Below are positions 22,330-29,722 of a stretch of 35,460 nucleotides of DNA, piece by piece. Below the pieces are notes generated by a model. It saw only the letters and a program-made list of their open reading frames with translations, was not told the origin of the DNA and ran no database searches. The position numbers and the translations under genes were made by a program. Position 1 is the first letter of the stretch; the number at the start of each line of letters is the position of its first letter. The stretch is from contig JALERM010000175.1 of assembly GCA_022764165.1 (NCBI GenBank), positions 1 to 35,460 on the forward strand. Direction: 5' to 3'. Origin of the DNA: Eubacterium sp. GTDB taxonomy: Bacteria; Bacillota; Clostridia; Lachnospirales; Lachnospiraceae.

Positions 22330-24459
22330 TTGACATTATTTGAAAGAGTATTCAATGGAAATGACGCAGTATATGGTCTGACTGTTCAGGCTGTTGATGC
22401 AGCAATTGCTCAGTACGGCGAAGAGAAAGCTATCAGCTTTCCGGATACAGCATATTGCCTGCCTTGTTACTACGCAGTAACAGGTGTTAAAGTTACAAAT
22501 CTGAAAGAACTGAAAGAAGCTGTTGGCGTAGTAAAAACTCTGATGACAAGAGCACCGAGACTGAATGATGCATTTATGTCTGGTGTTGCTACAGCTCTTT
22601 GTGCAGAATTTATCGAAGCACTGAAATACATTGACGGCGCAAAACCATACGATGCACCTCTGTACGGACATCTGGGTGATGCAGTGATCCGTGAACTTGG
22701 TGTACCGCTGGTAACAGGAGATATTCCTGGTGTAGCAGTTATCCTGGGTTCCGCTCCTTCCGTAGAAGAAGGTGTTGCACTGGTTAAATCCTACCAGGCA
22801 CAGGGTATTCTGGTAACTCTGGTTGGCGGTATCTGCGATCAGGTTGCTGAAGCTGGTATGAATACCGGAGCTAACGTACGTGTTATCCCTCTGGGCAAAG
22901 ATGTTACATCTGTAATCCATGTAGTATCTGTAGCTCTGAGAGCAGCTCTGATCTTCGGTAACATCAAACCGGGTGATGCAGCAGCTCTGATGGAATATAC
23001 ATTCAAACGTGTACCTGCTTTCGTAAATGCATTTGCACCTCTGGATGATGTGATCGTTGCATGCGGTGCAGGTGCTATTGCCCTTGGTTTCCCGGTAATT
23101 ACCAACGAAACCGAGAATATCTTCCGTGTACCGAAGAGCCTGATCGTTCAGGAAGATGTAAGCAAATTCAATGCTACATCTCTGGAAGCACGTGATATCA
23201 AGATTAAGATTACAAAAATTGACATTCCTGTAGCATTCGCTTCTGCATTTGAAGGCGAAATTATCCGTCGTAAAGAAATGCAGGTTGAATTTGATGGTTC
23301 CCGTGTTGACTGTGCAGAACTTGTGCAGACAAGAGAGATGAGTGAGATCGAAGATCACAAGATCACCATCGTTGGACCGGATGTCGATGAGATGGAACTG
23401 GGAAGCAAGAACAGCATCGCATACGTTGTAGAAGTTGCCGGCAAAGCTATGCAGCCTGACTTCGAACCGGTTATCGAGCGTAAGTTCCACAACTATATCA
23501 ACTGTATCGAAGGTGTATACCACACCGGACAGAGAGATATGCAGCGTATCCGTATCGGTATCCCGGCATACAATGCAGGATTCCGTCTGAAACATATCGG
23601 AGAAGTTCTGTATGCTTCTGTTAAGAATGAATTCGAAGCAGTTGTAGACAAATGTCAGGTAACAATCTATACAGATCCTGCTGAGTGTACCAGAATCCGT
23701 CACGAAGTAGCTATTCCTACTTTCAACAAACGTGATGACCGTCTGAGAACTCTGACAGATGAGTCTGTAGATGTATACTATAGCTGTATCCTGTGCCAGG
23801 CATTCTCCCCGAGCCACGTATGTGTAGTTACACCGGAACGTCTGGGACTTTGCGGTGCCGTTTCATGGCTGGATGCAAAAGCTACCAACGAGCTGGATCC
23901 GAACGGACCTTGCCAGGTGATCACAAAAGAACGTCCGATAGATGAAAGAATCGGTGAATATGAAGACGTTAACGAAGCAGTTCGTAAGTTCTCCCAGGGT
24001 GCTCTGGAAGATGTATCCCTGTACTCCATCATGGAAAAACCGATGACATCCTGCGGATGTTTCGAGTGTATCTGTGGTATTGAGCCGTTCTCCAATGGTG
24101 TATGTATCGCTAACCGTGAGTATGCAGGTATGACTCCTCTGGGAATGACCTTCCCGGAACTGGCTTCCATGACAGGTGGTGGAGTTCAGACTCCTGGATT
24201 CATGGGACATGGAAAACACTTCATCGCTTCCAAGAAGTTCATGAAAGCAGAAGGCGGTATCGAGCGTATCGTATGGATGCCGAAAGAACTGAAAGAGGTT
24301 GTTGCTGAAAGACTGAATGAAACAGCAAAAGAACTGTACGGAATCGAGAACTTCACTGATATGATCGGTGATGAGACAATCGCAACAGATCCTGAAACAC
24401 TGGTAGAATTCCTGACAGAAAAAGGACATCCTGCACTGGGAATGGATCCAATGATGTAA
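22330..24459 (+). CDS. acsB: Acetyl-CoA synthase, alpha subunit of CODH/ACS
   Basis: AcsB joins CO, a corrinoid-bound methyl group and CoA to acetyl-CoA at the Ni-Ni-[4Fe-4S] A-cluster. The ligands are Cys486, Cys489, Cys498 and Cys508 for the cubane (SCILCQAFSPSHVC, then LGLCG) and the Cys575-Gly-Cys577 pair (TSCGCFEC) for the distal nickel. Each is exactly 20 below the Moorella numbering as I recall it. Translation starts at TTG 22330, with AGGAGG (22316-22321) 8 bases upstream. The protein has 709 residues. The N-terminal CO-channel domain is complete. It is followed by a 126-base gap holding a mini-repeat and a hairpin before acsD. Confidence 0.98.
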   Translation: MTLFERVFNGNDAVYGLTVQAVDAAIAQYGEEKAISFPDTAYCLPCYYAVTGVKVTNLKELKEAVGVVKTLMTRAPRLNDAFMSGVATALCAEFIEALKYIDGAKPYDAPLYGHLGDAVIRELGVPLVTGDIPGVAVILGSAPSVEEGVALVKSYQAQGILVTLVGGICDQVAEAGMNTGANVRVIPLGKDVTSVIHVVSVALRAALIFGNIKPGDAAALMEYTFKRVPAFVNAFAPLDDVIVACGAGAIALGFPVITNETENIFRVPKSLIVQEDVSKFNATSLEARDIKIKITKIDIPVAFASAFEGEIIRRKEMQVEFDGSRVDCAELVQTREMSEIEDHKITIVGPDVDEMELGSKNSIAYVVEVAGKAMQPDFEPVIERKFHNYINCIEGVYHTGQRDMQRIRIGIPAYNAGFRLKHIGEVLYASVKNEFEAVVDKCQVTIYTDPAECTRIRHEVAIPTFNKRDDRLRTLTDESVDVYYSCILCQAFSPSHVCVVTPERLGLCGAVSWLDAKATNELDPNGPCQVITKERPIDERIGEYEDVNEAVRKFSQGALEDVSLYSIMEKPMTSCGCFECICGIEPFSNGVCIANREYAGMTPLGMTFPELASMTGGGVQTPGFMGHGKHFIASKKFMKAEGGIERIVWMPKELKEVVAERLNETAKELYGIENFTDMIGDETIATDPETLVEFLTEKGHPALGMDPMM

Positions 24460-24468
24460 TGATACCAG

Positions 24469-24498
24469 GAGCACAGAGTGCGGAGAAATCCGTGTATC
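24469..24498 (+). repeat. Mini-repeat copy 2, between acsB and acsD
   Basis: This matches 538-567 at 28 of 30 positions. GCAC-AGA-GTGC at 24471-24481 is followed by GGA-GAAA-TCC. GATAC at 24461-24465 and GTATC at 24494-24498 can close the two hairpins into a branched structure. Confidence 0.7.
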
Positions 24499-24518
24499 AT
24501 GATTAAATATAGTATTTC

Positions 24519-24560
24519 TGGCCGGGCAGTGCATGCGCCATACCATAAGATGTCCGGCCA
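24519..24560 (+). other. Hairpin in the acsB-acsD gap
   Basis: TGGCCGGGCA at 24519-24528 pairs with TGTCCGGCCA at 24551-24560 (10 pairs, one G-T). No T-run follows and the acsD ribosome site begins soon after, so it may tune the acsB to acsD transcript ratio by processing or partial termination. Confidence 0.5.
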
Positions 24561-24585
24561 TAATAAATAAAAGGAGGCTAATGAG

Positions 24586-25524
24586 ATGCCGTTTAATCGT
24601 AAACCACAGAAGTTTAATGCATCTATCAAAGAAGTAACCATCGGATGCGGTGAAAATGCAGTCACATTAGGAGGAGAAAATGTATTTCCATTCTACACAT
24701 TTGATGGAGATATGAAAAATGCACCAAAAGTTGGTGTGGAAATCTCTGATATGGGTATTCCGGAAGTAGCAGGTCTGAAAGCGTACTACGAAGGATGCAC
24801 CACAATGGGTGAAATTGCTAAGAAAGCATCTGAGATGGAAGGTGCTGACTTTGTTTGCCTGCGTTTGGAAGGCGGAGATCCGAACGGAGCAAACAAATCT
24901 GTTGAAGAACTGGTAGCAATTGTAAAAGAGGTTGCAGATGCTATCGATGTGCCTCTGGCAGTTGAAGGAAGCAAGAATGTTGAAAAAGATTCTGAACTTC
25001 TGACAAAAGTTGCAGAAGCTCTGCAGGGTAAAAATGCTCTGATTCTTTCTGCAAGAGAAGAAAACTACAAAGCAGTTGGCGCAGCAGCTGGTCTGGCATA
25101 TGGTCAGAAAGTTGGCGCTGAGTCTGCTGTAGATATTAACCTGGCAAAACAGCTGAACGTAGTTACCACACAGTTGGGCGTAAAAGCAGAAAACATCGTT
25201 ATGAACGTTGGTACTGCTGCTGCAGGTTATGGTTATGAGTACGTAGTTTCTACTATGGACCGTATCAAAGCTGCTGCTCTGTCTCAGGGTGATGCTATGC
25301 TTCAGATGCCTATCGTTACACCTGTATCTTCCGAAACATGGGGCGTAAAAGAGTCCATGGCTTCTGAAGAAGATATGCCGGAATGGGGACCGGTAGAAGA
25401 ACGTGGTATTTCTATGGAAATCATGACAGCTTCTGCTGACCTGGCATGCGGTTCTGATGCCGTTATCCTGATGCATCCTCAGTCTGTAGCAACAATTTCT
25501 AAGATGATCAAAGAATTAATGTAA
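24586..25524 (+). CDS. acsD: Corrinoid iron-sulfur protein small subunit
   Basis: AcsD forms the heterodimeric CFeSP with AcsC and carries the methyl group to AcsB. The sequence is a TIM-barrel protein of 312 residues: VTIGCGENAVTLGGENVFPF near the start, then SDMGIPEVAGLKAYY, LRLEGGDPNGANKSVEEL, and the late barrel segment VMNVGTAAAGYGYEYVVSTM. AAAGGAGG precedes ATG 24586. acsC follows after 31 bases. No cysteine cluster is expected in this subunit and none is seen. Confidence 0.97.
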   Translation: MPFNRKPQKFNASIKEVTIGCGENAVTLGGENVFPFYTFDGDMKNAPKVGVEISDMGIPEVAGLKAYYEGCTTMGEIAKKASEMEGADFVCLRLEGGDPNGANKSVEELVAIVKEVADAIDVPLAVEGSKNVEKDSELLTKVAEALQGKNALILSAREENYKAVGAAAGLAYGQKVGAESAVDINLAKQLNVVTTQLGVKAENIVMNVGTAAAGYGYEYVVSTMDRIKAAALSQGDAMLQMPIVTPVSSETWGVKESMASEEDMPEWGPVEERGISMEIMTASADLACGSDAVILMHPQSVATISKMIKELM

Positions 25525-25555
25525 GTGTAAGCGATAGAACAGGAGGATAAGAATT

Positions 25556-26914
25556 ATGGCATTATCAGGTATTCAGATTTTTAAAATGTTACCAAAGAAA
25601 AACTGTAAAGAATGTGGATGCCCTACTTGTATGGCATTCTCTATGAAAGTAGCTCAGGGCGCTATGAAGATCGAACAGTGTCCTCACGTATCCAGCGAAG
25701 CTATGGAAGCTCTGTCTGAAGCTACTGCACCGCCAATGAAGACCATCAAAGTCGGAACAGGCGAAGGAGAATATACTCTGGGTGGAGAAACTGTTCTTTA
25801 CAGACATGAGAAAACATACGTTAACAGAACAAGATATGCAGTTTCTCTGTGCAGCTGCATGGATGACGCTGAAGTAGATGCTAAGATCGCAGCTATTCCG
25901 GCTGTCGACTATGAGCGTATCGGTGAAAGAATGCATGTAGAAATGGTATATGTTAACTACGCAGCAGATGCTGGCGCTGACAAATACCTTGAAATCGTTA
26001 AGAAAGCAGCAGCTACCGGAAAAACTCTGGTACTGGGATGCGATGATGTTGAAGTTGCAAAAGCAGCTCTGGAAATCTGCAAAGACGGCAAACCGGTTCT
26101 GAACGGAGCAAATGCTTCCAACTACGAAGCTATGAATGCTCTGGCTAAAGAAGCAGGCGTTGTTCTGGGTGTTGGCGGAGCAAATCTGGATGAAATCTAT
26201 GATACTGTTGCAGCAATCGAAAAAGCAGGAAACAAAAACCTGGTTATCGATGCAACAGGCGCTACCATCAAAGAAACCTATGCAAACGCTGTTCAGATTC
26301 GTCGTGCAGCTCTGAAAGATCAGGATAGAACATTCGGATATCCAAGTATCGTAAATGTTGCCAAACTGGCTCTTCATGACAAATATATGCAGGAAGCTCT
26401 GGTTTCTCTGTTCACAATGAAATACGGCTCCATCGTAGTTCTGGAAAACATGGGCTATGCAGAAGCACTGCCTCTGTTCGGACTTCGTCAGAACGTATTT
26501 ACCGATCCGCAGAAACCAATGAAAGTTGAACCGGGTCTGTATCCGATGAACGGAGCAGATGAAAATTCTGTATGTCTGACAACAGTTGACTTCGCTCTTA
26601 CATACTTCCTGGTAACAGGCGAACTGGAAAAATCCGGTGTGCCGATCAATCTGATCATCAACGATGCAGGCGGACTTTCCGTACTGACATCCTGGGCAGC
26701 TGGTAAATTCTCCGGAAATACCATCTCCAAATTCATCCAGGAAAACATCGAAGGTAAAGTTGCATCCAGAAAACTGATCATTCCAGGTAAAGTTGCCGTT
26801 CTGAAGGGCGATCTGGAAGCAAAACTTCCGGGATGGCAGATTATCGTTGCTCCAAACGAAGCTGTACAGCTGGTTAAATTCCTGAAAGATATGAAAGAAG
26901 CCGGCGAAATCTAA
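25556..26914 (+). CDS. acsC: Corrinoid iron-sulfur protein large subunit
   Basis: AcsC holds a low-potential [4Fe-4S] cluster and binds the corrinoid. The N-terminal cluster ligands are Cys17, Cys20, Cys25 and Cys42 (NCKECGCPTCMAF, then EQCPH), the standard pattern. A TIM barrel follows (about 70-320). The C-terminal cobalamin-binding region (about 330-452) includes NDAGGLSVLTSWAAGKFSG. The protein has 452 residues. CAGGAGGA precedes the ATG. It is 26 bases ahead of acsE, its methyl donor enzyme. The cluster is the electron entry point when the RACo-type activator reduces Co(II). Confidence 0.98.
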   Translation: MALSGIQIFKMLPKKNCKECGCPTCMAFSMKVAQGAMKIEQCPHVSSEAMEALSEATAPPMKTIKVGTGEGEYTLGGETVLYRHEKTYVNRTRYAVSLCSCMDDAEVDAKIAAIPAVDYERIGERMHVEMVYVNYAADAGADKYLEIVKKAAATGKTLVLGCDDVEVAKAALEICKDGKPVLNGANASNYEAMNALAKEAGVVLGVGGANLDEIYDTVAAIEKAGNKNLVIDATGATIKETYANAVQIRRAALKDQDRTFGYPSIVNVAKLALHDKYMQEALVSLFTMKYGSIVVLENMGYAEALPLFGLRQNVFTDPQKPMKVEPGLYPMNGADENSVCLTTVDFALTYFLVTGELEKSGVPINLIINDAGGLSVLTSWAAGKFSGNTISKFIQENIEGKVASRKLIIPGKVAVLKGDLEAKLPGWQIIVAPNEAVQLVKFLKDMKEAGEI

Positions 26915-26940
26915 AAAAGTAAGTAAAAGGAGAAAATACT

Positions 26941-27726
26941 ATGGCTAAATTTGTTACAATTGGTGAAAGAATTCACTGTATTTCCCCAGTAATCCGTCGT
27001 GCAATGGATGAGCGTGATCCGGAACCGATTCTGAAACGTGCAAAAGAGCAGCTGGATGCAGGTGCAACATATCTTGACCTGAACATCGGACCGGCTGAAA
27101 ATGATGGTGAAGACCTGATGAAATGGGCAGTTAAACTGCTTCAGGAAAACTTCGACAACGTTCCTCTGGCACTGGATACAGCCAACAAAAAAGCTATTGA
27201 AGCTGGTATTTCCGTATACAACAGAAGCAAAGGAAAACCGATCGTTAACTCCGCAGATGCAGGCGGAAGAATCGAAAACATCGACCTTGCAGCAGCTAAC
27301 GATGCTATCGTTATCGCACTTTGCTCCGCTGAAGGTATCGCAGCAGACAACGACGAGCGTATGATGCACTGCCAGAACATGCTGGAAAGAGGTATGATGC
27401 TGGGTATGGAACCTACTGATCTGTGGTTCGATCCTCTGTTCCTGGTTGTAAAAGGAATGCAGGACAAACAGATGGAAGTACTGGAAGCAATCAAGATGTT
27501 CAGCGATATGGGACTGAACTCTACCGGTGGTCTGTCCAACAACTCCAACGGTATGCCGAAAAACATCCGTCCAATCATGGATTCCGCTCTGGTTGCTATG
27601 GCTATGATGCAGGGTCTGACATCTGCTATCGTTAACCCATGTGACCTGCGTCTGATGGAAACCATCAAATCCTGTGACGTATTCAAAAACAATACTCTGT
27701 ATGCAGACTCCTATCTGCAACTGTAA
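26941..27726 (+). CDS. acsE: Methyl-THF:corrinoid iron-sulfur protein methyltransferase
   Basis: AcsE moves the methyl group from 5-methyl-tetrahydrofolate to cob(I)alamin on AcsCD, joining the methyl and carbonyl branches. It is a 261-residue pterin-binding TIM barrel. IGERIHCISPVIRRAM, LDLNIGPAENDGEDLMKW, LALDTANKKAIEAG and GLSNNSNGMPKNIRP match the MeTr folate site. AAAGGAGAA precedes ATG 26941. It is the last gene before a strong terminator and so ends the core operon. Confidence 0.98.
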   Translation: MAKFVTIGERIHCISPVIRRAMDERDPEPILKRAKEQLDAGATYLDLNIGPAENDGEDLMKWAVKLLQENFDNVPLALDTANKKAIEAGISVYNRSKGKPIVNSADAGGRIENIDLAAANDAIVIALCSAEGIAADNDERMMHCQNMLERGMMLGMEPTDLWFDPLFLVVKGMQDKQMEVLEAIKMFSDMGLNSTGGLSNNSNGMPKNIRPIMDSALVAMAMMQGLTSAIVNPCDLRLMETIKSCDVFKNNTLYADSYLQL

Positions 27727-27740
27727 TATTGACTGCTACG

Positions 27741-27782
27741 CAGCCCCGGTGAGTGCTCTTTGGTACTTACCGGGGCTGTTTC
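27741..27782 (+). terminator. Terminator of the CODH/ACS operon
   Basis: CAGCCCCGGT at 27741-27750 pairs with ACCGGGGCTG at 27769-27778. Further pairs inside with G-T steps give a long stem. GTTTCT follows. Confidence 0.8.
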
Positions 27783-27805
27783 TGAAAAATCCCAGACATT
27801 TTTTC

Positions 27806-27834
27806 TTGACAATTCGTTATCACTGTGATAATTT
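27806..27834 (+). promoter_or_regulatory. Symporter promoter with an operator-like palindrome in the spacer
   Basis: TTGACA at 27806-27811 and TAATTT at 27829-27834 flank a 17-base spacer. The spacer carries nearly all of a perfect palindrome, TTATCAC-T-GTGATAA, at 27817-27831. A protein bound there would block RNA polymerase. Confidence 0.6.
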
Positions 27835-27835
27835 A

Positions 27836-28062
27836 TACCAATAAAGTAAAACTACAAATGGTTAAGAGTACTGGATGCTTACAAAGGGGTGAGTACTGGT
27901 GTGTTAAGTATGCGACCCGATATAAGCAGTCATGTTTTGCATGATGTAGTATAGAATAGTTATAGAGGTAGGCGTATGGCTTACCTTTTTGTTTTTACGA
28001 CGGTCATGCTACATATGGTAATCATTTGCTGTTTTAAACGAGGAAAGAAGAGGAGAGATATT
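27836..28062 (+). other. Long leader of the symporter gene
   Basis: About 220 bases separate the promoter from the chosen start. A 9-base direct repeat, GAGTACTGG, occurs at 27866-27874 and 27891-27899, and other short pairings are possible. I tried glycine, TPP, c-di-GMP, cobalamin and guanidine riboswitch landmarks and none fits. No gene is evident. Confidence 0.35.
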
Positions 28063-29553
28063 ATGATTGAAATAATCACAAAAATCAATGGCATTGTGAA
28101 TAACTTTGTCTGGGGGCTTCCCATGTTGGTTCTTCTGGTTGGAACCGGTATTCTGATGACGCTGCTCACAAAGGTTTTCCAGTTATCTCATATTGGTTAC
28201 TGGATGAAACACACACTGGGCAGTATTTTTACTGACAAACATATCACGAAACATACTGGTCAGGATGACCAGTCGATTTCACAGTTTCAGTCACTATGTA
28301 CGGCACTGGCAGCAACAATCGGTACCGGAAATATTGTCGGTGTTGCGTCTGCCTTGATTGCCGGTGGCCCGGGAGCTATTTTCTGGATGTGGATCGTGGC
28401 ATTCTTTGGAATGATGACCAACTATTCTGAAAATGTACTTGGTATTTATTATCGTAGAAAAAATGAAAAGGGTGAATGGAGCGGCGGAGCAATGTACTAT
28501 CTTCGGGATGGTCTTGGCTCCAAAAAAGGAATGAAACAGGTGGGTGCAGTTCTTGCTGTGTTATTTTCCTTATTCTGTCTTCTGGCATCCTTTGGTATTG
28601 GAAATATGAGCCAGATTAATTCCATTGCCGGTAATATGAAGGCAGCTTTTGGCGTGCCAAACATTGTTACAGGTATCGTGCTTATGATCCTGGCTGGTCT
28701 GGTTATTCTGGGAGGAATCAAGAGAATTGCTTCCGTTACAGAAAAACTTGTGCCGTTTATGGCAATTATTTATATCATTGGTGCACTGGTTGTATGTGTA
28801 CTTAATATTAATCAGTTTGGCGCTGTATTTTCAGCAATTTTCAAAGGTGCTTTCGCATTAAAAGCAGTTGGTGGCGGTATCGTTGGTTCCGGTGTGAAGA
28901 TGGCCATTACCTGGGGAATGAAACGAGGTGTATTCTCCAATGAAGCTGGTCTTGGTTCTTCTGTAATGGTTCATTCCAGTTCTAATGTTAAAGAACCGGT
29001 TCGTCAGGGTATGTGGGGAATTTTTGAAGTATTTGCAGATACCATTATTGTATGTACACTGACAGCTTTCACCGTTCTGTCCTCTGGTCTGGTTGATCTT
29101 GAGACAGGTGCCGTGATCAGTTCCGCAGAAGGATCCGCATTGGTAGGAGAGGCATTTGCTACCGTTTTTGGAAATGCTGGACCTGCATTTATTGCTGTTG
29201 CTATTTTACTGTTTGCTTTTTCAACAGTACTTGGATGGAGCCACTATGGGACAAAAGCATTTGAGTATCTGTTCGGTTCAAAAGCTACAATTATATATCG
29301 TGCTATTTTTATCGTATTCATCCTTTTCGGAGCAACCATGAGTCTTGATCTGGCATGGGATCTGTCAGATACCTTTAATGGAATGATGGCTATCCCCAAC
29401 CTGATTGGTGTATTGGCTCTGTCTCCGGTTGTTATGCGGATTACCAAAAACTATGTGGACAGAAAAATAAAAGGAAAAGATGAGAAGCCAATGCTTTCAG
29501 CTTTCCCGGAAATCCAGAAAGAACAGGAAAAAGGACTGGATACCAGTGATTGA
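28063..29553 (+). CDS. Alanine/glycine:cation symporter (AgcS family)
   Basis: This is a Na+- or H+-coupled uptake protein for alanine or glycine, 496 residues with about ten or more membrane segments. Family hallmarks are visible: SQFQSLCTALAATIGTGNIV near residue 70, the GPGAIFWMWIVAFFGM segment, KRGVFSNEAGLGSSVMVHSS, and GWSHYGTKAFEYLFG. I chose ATG 28063 because GAGGAGAG lies about 9 bases upstream; the longer frame from 27976 has no ribosome site and would add a basic, odd leader. It has its own promoter with an operator-like dyad, separate from the acs operon. Amino-acid uptake next to one-carbon genes may link to glycine metabolism, which is inference. Confidence 0.94.
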   Translation: MIEIITKINGIVNNFVWGLPMLVLLVGTGILMTLLTKVFQLSHIGYWMKHTLGSIFTDKHITKHTGQDDQSISQFQSLCTALAATIGTGNIVGVASALIAGGPGAIFWMWIVAFFGMMTNYSENVLGIYYRRKNEKGEWSGGAMYYLRDGLGSKKGMKQVGAVLAVLFSLFCLLASFGIGNMSQINSIAGNMKAAFGVPNIVTGIVLMILAGLVILGGIKRIASVTEKLVPFMAIIYIIGALVVCVLNINQFGAVFSAIFKGAFALKAVGGGIVGSGVKMAITWGMKRGVFSNEAGLGSSVMVHSSSNVKEPVRQGMWGIFEVFADTIIVCTLTAFTVLSSGLVDLETGAVISSAEGSALVGEAFATVFGNAGPAFIAVAILLFAFSTVLGWSHYGTKAFEYLFGSKATIIYRAIFIVFILFGATMSLDLAWDLSDTFNGMMAIPNLIGVLALSPVVMRITKNYVDRKIKGKDEKPMLSAFPEIQKEQEKGLDTSD

Positions 29554-29559
29554 TATTTG

Positions 29560-29602
29560 GTGACAGGGAGTGACTAGGGGGGTGACTGGGGGACGGGTGA
29601 CC
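29560..29602 (+). repeat. Degenerate GTGAC-G-run tandem repeat
   Basis: Units begin with GTGAC at 29560, 29570, 29582 and 29597, each except the last followed by a G-run. The G-runs (GGG, six G, five G, GGG) at 29566-29597 fit a G-quadruplex pattern with loops of 8, 5 and 2. Unit three, GTGACTGGGGGACGG, matches 12 of 15 positions of the stem arm at 3351-3365. Confidence 0.6.
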
Positions 29603-29641
29603 TTTGTTTCTGTTTAAGAACAAAAATCCGCTTTCATGATA

Positions 29642-29670
29642 TTGCAAGTCTGAAGAAATATCTTTATAAT
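29642..29670 (+). promoter_or_regulatory. Hydrogenase promoter
   Basis: TTGCAA at 29642-29647, 17 bases, TATAAT at 29665-29670, about 52 bases before the hydrogenase start. Confidence 0.75.
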
Positions 29671-29722
29671 AAAGTTTGAGCGAAGTCGTAAAATTACAAA
29701 TGAAAGGAATTTGGAAGAAAGA

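Noticed and set aside
22336-23817. 493-codon minus-strand frame opposite acsB
   Set aside because: The opposite strand of a strongly codon-biased gene. Its product is Cys/Phe/Ser/Ile-rich with no domain, while acsB has every catalytic residue.
27836-28062. Glycine riboswitch before the symporter gene
   Set aside because: The paired-aptamer landmarks of the glycine riboswitch are not visible.
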